Shown: positions 34,622 through 42,874, numbered from the stretch's first letter. The stretch is DNA of 64,000 nt from Pseudomonas viridiflava (GCF_900582195.1 NZ_UTHA01000016.1:1-64000), one strand, 5' to 3'. Program-made: numbers and translations. Notes: generated by a model not told the origin, from the sequence alone.

Positions 34622-35560
34622 TTGAACATCTTTCGACTGACACCTGCCGAGCCATCGGCGGCCGACCCTCTGCACAGCGAAGCCCGCGACTGGCTGGTCC
34701 TGCTGACCTCCGGCCGCGCCACCGTGGCCGACGCCCGCGCCCTGCGCGAATGGTGCGCGCAGAGTGCCGAGCATGCCCGCGCGTTCGAAGAGGCCAAGCG
34801 GTTGTGGCAGCAGCTGCAACCGGCCGTGGAGCAAATGCAGGCGCCACGCGGGTTTGGTAGACGTGCTTTTCTCGGTGGTGCGATTGCTGCGTCGGCGGCG
34901 TTTTTGCTGGTACGTGGGACGATTCCTGGTGGTTTTGAAGGGCTGGGCGCGGACTACATCACTGAGGTTGGCCAGCAGCGTCGTTTCGAACCTGTGCAGG
35001 GTGTGAGCCTGGAGCTGAATACTCAGACGCGGATCAATCAGCGCTCAATCGATAACGGTGTGCAAGGCTTTGAACTGGTCAGCGGCGAAGTCGAAGTGCA
35101 GACCGCGCGGTTGCCGCTGGCGATGCAGGCTGGGGGAGGGTGGTTGCGCGCGAGTCAGGGGCGTTTCAATTTGCGTAATACCGATCAGCAAGTCTGCGTG
35201 ACCTGCCTCGACGGCGCCGTTGAAGTCGACGTCGAAGGTCGCAGCCTGCGCCTCGAACCGGGGCAGCAGGTGACCTATGATGCGCGGCAAGTCGGCAGTG
35301 TGCAGAGTGTCGACACAGCCGCCGTGATGAACTGGCGCCAACAAGTGCTGGTGTTCAACGGTGCTACGCTGAGCCAGATGATCGATGAGATCAATCGGTA
35401 TCGGCCGGGGATGTTGCTGTTGCTTAATCGTGAGCTTGGGCAGCGACGGGTGCAGGCGCGCTTCAGCCTTGATCAACTTGCTGGCGTTGCATTGCTGATT
35501 CGGGATGCCTATGGCGTCAAGTGCACCGAGTTGCCGGGCGGTGTCGTTGTTTTGAGCTAG
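34622..35560 (+). CDS. vreR: VreR-like FecR-family anti-sigma regulator
   Basis: A 312-residue single-pass inner-membrane protein. Residues 15-70 are the cytoplasmic sigma-binding domain (ARDWLVLLTSGRATVADARA, RALREWCAQSAEHARAF). A helix at about 82-98 (FLGGAIAASAAFLLV) precedes the periplasmic FecR domain (VSLELNTQTRINQRSIDNGV, CLDGAVEVDVEGRSLRLEPG) and a C-terminal STN-like part. The start is TTG at 34622: an in-frame stop lies five codons upstream and no ATG or GTG is available near it. It follows vreI by 31 bases, and STN-containing VreA would be its periplasmic partner. Confidence 0.9.
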   Translation: MNIFRLTPAEPSAADPLHSEARDWLVLLTSGRATVADARALREWCAQSAEHARAFEEAKRLWQQLQPAVEQMQAPRGFGRRAFLGGAIAASAAFLLVRGTIPGGFEGLGADYITEVGQQRRFEPVQGVSLELNTQTRINQRSIDNGVQGFELVSGEVEVQTARLPLAMQAGGGWLRASQGRFNLRNTDQQVCVTCLDGAVEVDVEGRSLRLEPGQQVTYDARQVGSVQSVDTAAVMNWRQQVLVFNGATLSQMIDEINRYRPGMLLLLNRELGQRRVQARFSLDQLAGVALLIRDAYGVKCTELPGGVVVLS

Positions 35561-36175
35561 TGGGTTTGACTGGGTACATATCCGTTGCTGCGGTAACGGC
35601 CGCTTAGGGTTCCGCCCTGACGGCGGGTCACCTTTTCCAAACGCCGAAAAGGTAACCCAATGGCTTGCTCCTACGTACGGCCCGCTCGCTAAAGCTTGGG
35701 GTTCCTTCGCTCCGGGATCCATCCGGGCGCATCGCCTACGGCTTGCTTCGCTGCACCTCCTCTCGATGCATTTGGCTGCGCCAAACGGTCGCTGCGCTCC
35801 CACCCCCGGATGAATCCCTCCACTCAGCCTTCCGACGTCGCCCGTGGATCAAGATCAAGAGCTGCAGCCGAGCTTGCGCTCATCCGGTTGAGTGGGGCGG
35901 CTTTGCCCCTTGGGTTGTACGCACATTAAAACGGTGGGAGCGAGCCTGCTCGCGAAGACGGCCTGCCAGCCAACCAACCCCCAACTGACCTCACCCAATC
36001 CCACTGTGCCCAGCCTTGCTGACGATAGTCGTCCACCAGGCATTAATTGAGCTAACTGACACCTCGCCATCGCTAGCAGGCTCAATACCCCGATTTTTTC
36101 ATACGCAATAACTATGTACCGCACCTGACTTCCGCTTGATCGACACGCTGTGCCCTACAGACAAGGAGTGACTGT
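35561..36175. repeat. Repeat-filled intergenic region before the pyocin module
   Basis: No gene. 35600-35880 is a long GC-rich dispersed-repeat-like block (GGCGGGTCACCTTTTCCAAA ... CCGGATGAATCCCTCCACTC) with several internal palindromes. 35934-35960 is a single REP unit. 35968-36007 is the left copy of a 40-bp direct repeat found again at 41138. The last 150 bases are AT-richer and carry the pyocin promoter region and the Shine-Dalgarno AAGGAG at 36163-36168. Confidence 0.65.
35968..36007 (+). repeat. Left copy of 40-bp direct repeat flanking the pyocin module
   Basis: AGCCAACCAACCCCCAACTG followed by ACC-T-CACCCAATCCCA-C-TGT. It matches 41138-41177 at 38 of 40 positions, in the same orientation. 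The interval between the copies contains exactly the pyocin, its immunity genes and the fusion protein gene. Confidence 0.75.
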
Positions 36176-38740
36176 ATGGCACAAAACACGTTCAACGATG
36201 GATCGTCAGGTAGCGTCGTCATCAGATCCGGGCCACCTGCTTCGGGGGGTGGGTCGGGTAGCGGCATTGGTGGTGGCGGCGGTGTTTCCGGCGGGTTCGG
36301 TGGCACCAGCAAGAAAAAGCAGAAAGCTCGAAAACGCGCGTTGGCGGCTCATCGTCAGGCCCAGGCAAATCAGCAGGCCGAGGCGCTTGCCAGAGCACAG
36401 GCCGAAGCCGCGCAAGCACAGGCAGCTGCAGCGCAGGCTCAAGAGCAGGCGCGGCATCAGGCGCAGGTGCAATTCCTGGCAGGCTTGGCGCAGCGTCATG
36501 ACGCGATCAGAGCCGAAGCCGATCGACGTTTCGCGCAAAAAACCGAACAACTCGGCTCAGCGCTGGAACAGGAAATTCTTGCCGCGAGAAGACCACCTCA
36601 AGCCACCCAGACTGAGCGCTGGCAGCTCTACACCATCACCAAGGAAAAAAGCGAAACAGACGGACTGCTCGCTCGCAAATCCGCAGAGCTCAACGCAAAA
36701 AATGCACTGGCCCGGTCCTTCGATGGCCACGATCCGCCGACCCGCACCTCCAATGATTACCTGACGCGACTGGGCCAGTTCGGCCAAGCGCTCAATGACG
36801 GTCATCAGATCTGGGAGAACGCCTACAACGCGGCTCATGAAGCGCGTTTATTAGACACGCAAATCAATGCCCTACGCGATAGATCAGCGGCGCTGGCCCG
36901 CCATCACGCAGAGCAAACGGTGGTCTGGCGCGAAAGGGAAGCCAGTTGGGCAGCCCAGCGCAAGTTCGTTGAACAGCGTGAAGCTCGAGTCCGGTTCAAG
37001 CAGCAGGTGGATGAAGATGCCCGCGCAACCCGGCTCAAGCAGGTCAACACACTCAGTGTCCCGCTGGCGGCGGGTGCGACGTTTTTGACGCAAGCCGGTT
37101 CATTGGTGGCCGAAGGAGCGGCCAAGCTTATTGAAACCGCTGTGCAAAAAGCGGTCAGTCAGCTTTCCCTTTCGTTGCTTGTACCTCAACCATCGACGGT
37201 CTTGATCTTCGCTGCTGTGTACTCGCCAACACTGGGCAATGGTGAACTGACGCCAGAGCAGAGACGGCGATTGTTCCAGTCTGTCGCCGTTCCCGTTCAG
37301 ACACTGGGCCTTTCTGATGAACAAACGCTTCGATCGATCGCCGATTCCGGCGGTTCGGTCGAGATGCCCTGCCGCCTCAAAACCGAGCGGGTAGCCGACG
37401 GCACCGCAGTAATTGTGGTCGCCACAGGCAATGAGATCGGCGCCCAAGTGCCGGTCATCAAAGCGGTATTTGATCCTGAGACTGGGAGCTACACCGCACA
37501 AGTGGCCGGTGCTCCGACCAGGCATTTGCAGTTCACGGCGGACACGCCCGTTACGCAAACCGCCTCAAGCCAAGCCCGTGTTGCAGTATTCCCGCCGCTG
37601 ACGCAGAACCTGCCAACGGGCGCAGATCTGCGCATTCAGGATTGCATTGTCTGTCTGCCCGGTTCGGCACCGTTGTACCTGTCCTTCAGCCCGCCACCCA
37701 TGGGGTCGGGCATTGTCACCGGTACTGGCCAGGCCGCCTCCGCCGATTGGTGGAAGCATTCGAATGGCGCGACAGGCGCCGCCATACCCAGCCAGATGGG
37801 TGATCAACTTCGCGGTCGGGAAATCACTTCCTTCCGTGCTTTTGACGAAGCATTGTGGCGAACCCTTGGCGAGCAACCGGCACTCACCGAGCAGTTCGAT
37901 GAGGTCAACAAAAAACGCGTCGAAAAAGGCTTCGCGCCTTACGCCCCGAAAAGCACTTGGGTTGGAGAGCGGCGTGAATTCGAACTGCGTTTTCAGGAGA
38001 GCGTAGAGGCGGGTGCCAACCCGTTCAACCTCGACAGGATCAGCATCGCCTCACCACAAAGCGCCAACGGTCGCCGCGGTGTATTGCCAAGCATTCAGCC
38101 TTGGCCAGTGCCTCCCGTCGGAATCGGCACCTGGACGCCACTTGTCCCTCCGGGAACGGAGCAGCTTGGATCTACGACCACACCGATTATTCCGTCGACG
38201 CCCGTGGTTTATCCCGGCCAGCCTGTCATCCCGATCCTACCGGCAAACGAGACGTTTCCGGCTGTCGATAAAGGGCAGGTTGGTGCGAGTATTCCCGGGT
38301 TCCCGGCGGATATGGAATTGCCTGCGCCGGATCTGTTGTTTCTGGATCGGCGGGATGATCCGGGGGTGGCGACGGGAGTCGGGCAGGACGTGATGGGGAT
38401 CTGGTTGGGGGAGGCGGCGCGTACGAGCGGAGCGCCGATCCCGACACAGATTGCAGATCAACTGAGGGGCAAGGAATTCGCCAATTTTCAACGGTTCAGG
38501 GAGGCGTTTTGGAGGGCTGTGGCTACAGATCACAACCTAAGGAAGCAGTTCAGCAACGTTAACTTGAAAGAAATGACAAAAGGATCTGCACCCTACTCGA
38601 TCCCATTTGATCAAGTTGGGGGTAGGAAAAAATTCGAAATTCATCATCAGCATGAAGTCGCGAATGGCGGCGCTGTTTACGATATGGGAAATTTACTGAT
38701 TATGACTGCGAAGCGGCATATCGAAAAGCATAAGGGATAA
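36176..38740 (+). CDS. S-type pyocin, HNH DNase bacteriocin with an extra degenerate DNase-like domain
   Basis: An 854-residue bacteriocin, no signal peptide. Residues 1-45 are Gly/Ser-rich (GGGSGSGIGGGGGVSGGFGG). 45-300 form a charged coiled coil. About 330-505 are the Pyocin_S translocation domain ending CIVCLPGSAPLYLSFS. 510-630 resemble the DNase fold (QLRGREITSFRAFDEALW) but lack its catalytic histidines. A Pro-rich linker (640-725) leads to the active-looking DNase at 728-854 (QLRGKEFANFQRFREAFW). Its HNH motif has H823, H824, H848 and H852 in KFEIHHQHEVANGGAVYDMG ... KRHIEKH. One change from the colicin E9 type is VYDMGN for VYDMDN. It degrades target-cell DNA. The immunity gene starts two bases after the stop. 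Shine-Dalgarno AAGGAG is present. Confidence 0.93.
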   Translation: MAQNTFNDGSSGSVVIRSGPPASGGGSGSGIGGGGGVSGGFGGTSKKKQKARKRALAAHRQAQANQQAEALARAQAEAAQAQAAAAQAQEQARHQAQVQFLAGLAQRHDAIRAEADRRFAQKTEQLGSALEQEILAARRPPQATQTERWQLYTITKEKSETDGLLARKSAELNAKNALARSFDGHDPPTRTSNDYLTRLGQFGQALNDGHQIWENAYNAAHEARLLDTQINALRDRSAALARHHAEQTVVWREREASWAAQRKFVEQREARVRFKQQVDEDARATRLKQVNTLSVPLAAGATFLTQAGSLVAEGAAKLIETAVQKAVSQLSLSLLVPQPSTVLIFAAVYSPTLGNGELTPEQRRRLFQSVAVPVQTLGLSDEQTLRSIADSGGSVEMPCRLKTERVADGTAVIVVATGNEIGAQVPVIKAVFDPETGSYTAQVAGAPTRHLQFTADTPVTQTASSQARVAVFPPLTQNLPTGADLRIQDCIVCLPGSAPLYLSFSPPPMGSGIVTGTGQAASADWWKHSNGATGAAIPSQMGDQLRGREITSFRAFDEALWRTLGEQPALTEQFDEVNKKRVEKGFAPYAPKSTWVGERREFELRFQESVEAGANPFNLDRISIASPQSANGRRGVLPSIQPWPVPPVGIGTWTPLVPPGTEQLGSTTTPIIPSTPVVYPGQPVIPILPANETFPAVDKGQVGASIPGFPADMELPAPDLLFLDRRDDPGVATGVGQDVMGIWLGEAARTSGAPIPTQIADQLRGKEFANFQRFREAFWRAVATDHNLRKQFSNVNLKEMTKGSAPYSIPFDQVGGRKKFEIHHQHEVANGGAVYDMGNLLIMTAKRHIEKHKG

Positions 38741-38744
38741 ATCA

Positions 38745-39023
38745 ATGATTCTCTTCAAGAATAGGCTTCAAGACTATACGGAAGCCGAGTTTTTACTATT
38801 TATTCGTGAGTTTTTCGATTACTCAAACCCTCTGGAAGGCGACGCATTGGGCCAATACACCGACAAACTGGTGGAGCACTTCGAGAAAATTACCGAACAC
38901 CCCGATCGCTCTGGCGTAATTTTCTATCCCAAGGAGGGACAAGAGGATAGCCCGGAGGGAGTTTTGAAAGAAGTTAAAGAATGGCGTGCACGTAATAACA
39001 AGCCAGGTTTCAAGACGGAGTAG
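38745..39023 (+). CDS. Colicin/pyocin DNase immunity protein (Im9-like), cognate
   Basis: A 92-residue acidic four-helix protein of the Colicin_Pyocin immunity family. It opens with LQDYTEAEFLLFIREFF. The DNase-contact helix reads TEHPDRSGVIFYP; the family usually has SD(L/V)I(Y/F)YP, so a Gly replaces the Asp here. It ends SPEGVLKEVKEWRARNNKPG. Its AAGGG ribosome site lies inside the end of the pyocin gene, which guarantees coupled expression. It binds and blocks the C-terminal DNase domain in the producer. Confidence 0.93.
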   Translation: MILFKNRLQDYTEAEFLLFIREFFDYSNPLEGDALGQYTDKLVEHFEKITEHPDRSGVIFYPKEGQEDSPEGVLKEVKEWRARNNKPGFKTE

Positions 39024-39107
39024 AGAGAAGCTTGTAGATGGTCAAACAATCCGCGTTACACAGGTGTTACTTGTTAACTTGATTTGGTCTTCTCGCTCCT
39101 TCCGACT

Positions 39108-39230
39108 ACGAGACGTTTCCGGCTGTCGATGAAGGGCAGGTCGGTGCGAGTATTCCCGGGTTCCCGGGGGATATGGAATTGCCTTCGCCGGAAATGTTGT
39201 TTCTGGATCGGCGTAGCGACGCCATATCCG
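39108..39230 (+). pseudogene. Remnant of a second S-type pyocin gene
   Basis: The stretch encodes ETFPAVDEGQVGASIPGFPG then DMELPSPEMLFLDRR, nearly identical to the linker of the intact pyocin (bases about 38248-38352). It has no upstream start and no downstream DNase domain; the frame runs on into the next immunity gene and stops. It is the scar of a duplicated pyocin whose toxic domain was deleted while its immunity gene was kept. Confidence 0.8.
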
Positions 39231-39254
39231 CGTGCATAAAAAAGGTAATCAACG

Positions 39255-39530
39255 ATGAAAGACAAATCGAATCTTGAGGACTACACAGAAGCTGAATTTC
39301 TCGCTTTTCTTCGAGAGCTTTTTGAAGGGAGAGATAATTTGGCACCCGATGATTTTGAAAAATGCACGCTAAAGCTTGTTGAACACTTTGAACTGGTAAC
39401 CGAACACCCAAATGGTTCAGACGTCATTTTTTACCCAGAGGCAGGTCGGGAAGACAGTCCTGAGGGGATTCTGGAAGAGGTCAAAGAGTGGAGGGCACGT
39501 AATAAGAAACCGGGCTTCAAAACTGAGTAA
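39255..39530 (+). CDS. Second (orphan) DNase immunity protein
   Basis: A 91-residue Im9-like protein, clearly related to the first immunity protein but distinct. It has LEDYTEAEFLAFLRELFEGR, the full contact motif TEHPNGSDVIFYPEAG, and SPEGILEEVKEWRARNKKPG. It sits directly behind a pyocin scar, so its cognate toxin has been lost. It may protect against relatives that still make that pyocin. AAAAAAGG lies upstream as a weak ribosome site. Confidence 0.92.
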   Translation: MKDKSNLEDYTEAEFLAFLRELFEGRDNLAPDDFEKCTLKLVEHFELVTEHPNGSDVIFYPEAGREDSPEGILEEVKEWRARNKKPGFKTE

Positions 39531-39607
39531 GCGCATTTCGAATCTACTCGACCACTGAGCGAGTGCCGTCGCTGAACGCTGCACTAATAAACAAGGAAGT
39601 TTAGATC

Positions 39608-41128
39608 ATGCAATTGAAACCAACCCTCAACGACTACACCGAACCTGAGTTCCAGGCCTTGGTGGATAGAATCTGGGCTGTCGATTTACCAAAGGCCGAT
39701 CATGATCGGTTGATCAATCATTTTGACCAGATAGCAGGTCATCCGAAGGGCGCCGATTTGCTGTTCTACCACCCTGATGAAGACCCTAATCCAAACTCAG
39801 CGGGCTCTGTCGTCTACTACGTCAAGGACTGGCACCGTCAACAGGGTCGCGTGGCATTCAAAGGACAGGCCTCGCTTGCTGCGCCTGCACCACCGGCCAT
39901 ACCAGCACCGATGAATTGGGCGCAAATAACCCAACAGCGCATTGCCCAGCAATTGCTTGATAGTCAAAAAACCAGTGCCGATCTGGCTACCTCACAGCGA
40001 GCAGCAGAAGCGGCACTCACTGTTCTCGAACAAAGAATTGGCGACCTTCGCAGACATTCGAATGCTCAAATATCTGCTTCGGAGCTTGAAAAGGATTTAC
40101 GCAGTGTAGAAATCGCCGAGTTCGATGCCCGTTTAGCTGTTCACGGTTACAAGTTGTGGAAAATGCGCGTTCAGTTCAAGAGAGACAATGCGCTACGTGA
40201 GGTGAATTACGCGCAAGCCGAGCGGGGGCAGTGGCAAAGCATTGCTCAGCAATTTGGCGCTACCTACGACCGGTATGTGGCGAGCCTGAATGCCATTAAC
40301 CAGCAACTCAAGCGGCTTCAAGAGGAGGCCGAGACACTGTTGACTACAGCCCAGACTCAACTTGTAGAGCTGCGCGATCGACAGGACGCAGGACCGACCC
40401 GGGCGCCTGTGCAGCTGTTTGCTCCGCTTGCTTGCGTCAATGCACGCCCGGCTGTATTGATCGATGGCGAACTGTCGCGCACTTTGGAGTCCTATCGCGT
40501 GGATCTGCAAAAATCCATTCGCTCGGCCGTCGCGGAGTTCACGTGGCAAATCACCTCCAGCGTGCAGAAGGACCAAGTTCAATATGCCGCGGTATTGCGT
40601 TTCGAGTTTCGCAGTCGCGCGGAGGTGGGTCGTTACGGAGTTTGCGTACCCTTGTCCGAGTTTCTGGTGGTCGAAGGGCTGGATTGGCAATACCTTGCCG
40701 CGACGAAGGCGAACATCGATGTCCCTTTCAGAATGAGCAGCGGCAGCTATGCCGTGCCGAGCGGCACTCTGTTTCAAGGCATCAGGGAAATCAAAAGCCT
40801 GCACCAAGTGGCAATAACGCCAGTCAGCGCCACAGAACTGGAACCTGGTGTCAGAGTGCGTCCCGCAACGTGGAACGAGTCCTCGCAAAACTACAGTTTC
40901 ACGGCTGATGGCAACGCCCCGTTCACGGTCATCTGGCGTCTTCCAGAAACAATGGAGACTTCCTCTCCACTGACGTCCATTGCCGATTATCGAATGAGCA
41001 GTCTCCAGTCGCCGCACACACCTTTGATAGAGTCATTTCCTGGAGCGGCCAACGTTACTTTTGATGACTATGTTGTGGTATTTCCAGATTCAGATTTGGA
41101 GCCTGTGTATGTGATGTTCGAGGGTTAA
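39608..41128 (+). CDS. Chimeric protein: immunity-like domain, coiled coil and Pyocin_S translocation domain without a killing domain
   Basis: A 506-residue protein with AAGGAAG before the ATG. Residues 1-88 resemble DNase immunity proteins: LNDYTEPEFQALVDRIW, the contact helix AGHPKGADLLFYHP and VVYYVKDWHRQQGRVAFKG. A Pro/Ala linker (90-102) and a charged coiled coil (105-270) follow. Residues 275-506 resemble the Pyocin_S domain (GVCVPLSEFLVVEGL, VRVRPATWNESSQNYSFTAD), and the protein ends exactly at that domain's last motif, FDDYVVVFPDSDLEPVYVMF. No nuclease, pore or other toxic domain is present. It may be a decoy or extracellular immunity carrier, a receptor blocker, or a relic of recombination with intact frame. 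Function unknown. Confidence 0.85.
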   Translation: MQLKPTLNDYTEPEFQALVDRIWAVDLPKADHDRLINHFDQIAGHPKGADLLFYHPDEDPNPNSAGSVVYYVKDWHRQQGRVAFKGQASLAAPAPPAIPAPMNWAQITQQRIAQQLLDSQKTSADLATSQRAAEAALTVLEQRIGDLRRHSNAQISASELEKDLRSVEIAEFDARLAVHGYKLWKMRVQFKRDNALREVNYAQAERGQWQSIAQQFGATYDRYVASLNAINQQLKRLQEEAETLLTTAQTQLVELRDRQDAGPTRAPVQLFAPLACVNARPAVLIDGELSRTLESYRVDLQKSIRSAVAEFTWQITSSVQKDQVQYAAVLRFEFRSRAEVGRYGVCVPLSEFLVVEGLDWQYLAATKANIDVPFRMSSGSYAVPSGTLFQGIREIKSLHQVAITPVSATELEPGVRVRPATWNESSQNYSFTADGNAPFTVIWRLPETMETSSPLTSIADYRMSSLQSPHTPLIESFPGAANVTFDDYVVVFPDSDLEPVYVMFEG

Positions 41129-41137
41129 GTAAGCGGG

Positions 41138-41177
41138 AGCCAACCAACCCCCAACTGACCGCACCCAATCCCAATGT
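41138..41177 (+). repeat. Right copy of 40-bp direct repeat flanking the pyocin module
   Basis: Same orientation as 35968-36007, differing at two of 40 positions. It starts ten bases after the stop codon of the chimeric gene and overlaps the start of a REP pair. Confidence 0.75.
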
Positions 41178-41254
41178 AGGAGCTGCCGAAGGCTGCGATC
41201 TTTTGATCTTGAAAACCAAAGTCAAAAGATCGCAGCCTCCGGCAGCTCCTACAC
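41175..41254. repeat. REP inverted pair (GTAGGAGCTGCCGAAGGCTGCGATC family)
   Basis: Inverted arms at about 41175-41205 and 41222-41253, separated by 16 nt. Located between the convergent chimeric pyocin gene and hxcW; probably acts as a shared transcript end. Confidence 0.85.
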
Positions 41255-41272
41255 AGATCGAGTGAAGCAGCC

Positions 41273-41881
41273 TCACTCCAACGGCCCAATCACCTGCCGA
41301 TACTTCTCCACCCCCTGCGCCGTCCCCCGACTCAACCGAATCTCCAACCCCAACGGATCCTCCCGCCGATTCCCACTCAACTGCCGCCACCCCTTATCCA
41401 CCTCCCAAACCCGCACCTGCACATCGCTGACATCACTCAAAACAGCCACCCCATTCCCAGGCGCCGGCAACGGATACCGACTCCGCGCCTCAGCCACCGC
41501 CCGATACAACGTGTCGCCCTTGACCCACCACCGCACCCGCTGCAAAGCCCCCGGCTGATCCGCCGCCGTACGAATAATGTCCAGCCGAAACCCCTTACTG
41601 TCGCTACTGCGCACAGTCAGAGCGGGCGGGGCGCTCGGCGGTTCATCATCCACGCCAACCTTCTTCGGCTCCGTCAACTCAACTCCCGCCCGCATCTCCA
41701 CATCCCGCTGCAACTGATTCAGCGCCCGCAACAAACCGTCACTCTGCTCACTGCTCGCCTGCAAATGACTGTCCGCCCGCGTCACACTGTCCAGCCCCCG
41801 CCAGGCAATCAGACTCACCACCGCCATCAACAGAATCGCGACCATCACCTCAATCAACGTAAACCCTTGCTGGCGCTTCAT
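41273..41881 (-). CDS. hxcW: Type II secretion minor pseudopilin GspJ (HxcW)
   Basis: A 202-residue prepilin-like protein. MKRQQGFTLIEVMVAILLMA is a type IV prepilin leader with cleavage after Gly6 and glutamate at +5. The rest matches GspJ, including a conserved WRGLDSVTRAD segment. It overlaps hxcU by four bases. In P. aeruginosa this order corresponds to hxcW-hxcU, divergent from hxcP. It forms part of the pseudopilus tip. Confidence 0.9.
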   Translation of the reverse strand: MKRQQGFTLIEVMVAILLMAVVSLIAWRGLDSVTRADSHLQASSEQSDGLLRALNQLQRDVEMRAGVELTEPKKVGVDDEPPSAPPALTVRSSDSKGFRLDIIRTAADQPGALQRVRWWVKGDTLYRAVAEARSRYPLPAPGNGVAVLSDVSDVQVRVWEVDKGWRQLSGNRREDPLGLEIRLSRGTAQGVEKYRQVIGPLE

Positions 41882-42324
41882 TGCAGGCTGATCCTGCCGC
41901 TGCCATCACGCAGCACACTCAAGCGATTCAACCCATCCGACAACGTCAATTGCAGCGGCGGATTGATCCACTCAGCGTTCAGCACAACCCTCTGTTTCGG
42001 CTCCACCCGCACCTCCATCTTCGGACTCTGCCAGACACGCGGCCGCAACTGCGGATCCTGCGCGAAATGATCAAACCCCTTGCCACTGTCACTGCGCCGA
42101 CTAAACCGAAACCCCTTGGCATCACTCACCCACACAATCGGCCGGCCATCGGCGCGGGCCTCCGCCTGCGCCACCTGCAGCAACTGCGCCACACGCTCGG
42201 CATCCTTGCGCAGCAACTGCAACGGATCCGGCTTGATACTCAGGCTGATCGCCGCACTGGCGATGCCGATGATCACCAGCACCACCATCAACTCGATCAG
42301 CGTAAAACCCTGTTGCCTGTTCAT
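41878..42324 (-). CDS. hxcU: Type II secretion minor pseudopilin GspH (HxcU)
   Basis: A 148-residue pseudopilin: MNRQQGFTLIELMVVLVIIG is the prepilin leader and hydrophobic helix, followed by a GspH/FimT-like domain (VAQAEARADGRPIVWVSDAK). I start at the ATG at 42324, which places the prepilin leader at the N-terminus; the frame extends 15 codons further without support. It is the first gene of the short hxcU-hxcW operon, divergent from hxcP with 118 bases between them. Confidence 0.9.
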   Translation of the reverse strand: MNRQQGFTLIELMVVLVIIGIASAAISLSIKPDPLQLLRKDAERVAQLLQVAQAEARADGRPIVWVSDAKGFRFSRRSDSGKGFDHFAQDPQLRPRVWQSPKMEVRVEPKQRVVLNAEWINPPLQLTLSDGLNRLSVLRDGSGRISLQ

Positions 42325-42442
42325 CGCGCGCGCTCCTTTGCGTCCTGCGCCATCGTGCACGGCCAACATGTAAGGCGTGTGAAATAAAACGGAGAGAATT
42401 GCCGCGTAGGCTGGCAGCAGGGATAAAAAGGAGATTCAACCC

Positions 42443-42874
42443 ATGACCTTCACCGCACGCGTTTCCCCACCCCAAATGGTCCAGGCCCTCGCGCTGCTCG
42501 CCGCGCTGGTCGGCGTGGCGACATGGTCGTCGCTGCTGCTGACCTCCGCCGAATCACACACCCCGGCAGCGGCCCCACAATTGCTGGCCGCGCGCAGTGA
42601 TAGCCCGGCGTTGCAGTGGTTTTCCAATCAAACGGCGCCGATGGATATCAAGGTGAGCGGGGTGATGGCGGGGAGTCGGGGGGCGGTGGCGATACTGAGC
42701 CTGAACGATGGGCCGCCGAGAAGTTTTTTGCAGGGGGAGAAGGTTGGGCCTGGGGTGAAGTTGGTGGCGGTGGAGGGGGATGGGGTGGTGATTGAGCAGG
42801 GTGGGGAGAGGGTGAGGTTGGGGGTGGAGAGGTTGGTGGAGGGGGTGGTGTTGCCTAGGTTGGTGAGGCCGTGA
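42443..42874 (+). CDS. hxcP: Type II secretion inner-membrane protein GspC (HxcP), short form
   Basis: A 143-residue protein with one N-terminal membrane helix (about 12-34) and a periplasmic homology region (DIKVSGVMAGSRGAVAILSL, GEKVGPGVKLVAVEGDGVVI) typical of GspC. It ends soon after that domain and lacks a PDZ or coiled-coil extension, so it is shorter than XcpP. It should link the HxcQ secretin to the inner-membrane platform. The next hxc gene on the plus strand is more than 7 kb away because an island intervenes. Confidence 0.85.
   Translation: MTFTARVSPPQMVQALALLAALVGVATWSSLLLTSAESHTPAAAPQLLAARSDSPALQWFSNQTAPMDIKVSGVMAGSRGAVAILSLNDGPPRSFLQGEKVGPGVKLVAVEGDGVVIEQGGERVRLGVERLVEGVVLPRLVRP

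Noticed and set aside
36148-36162. CTGTGCCCTACAG before the pyocin start as a possible LexA box
   Set aside because: Spacing between CTG and CAG is 7, not the 10 of an SOS box, and the AT-rich centre is missing.
36176-38740. Reading the pyocin as an Rhs or polymorphic toxin
   Set aside because: The Pyocin_S domain, HNH DNase with HH...H...H, and adjacent Im9-like gene are specific to S-type pyocins; no RHS repeats are present.
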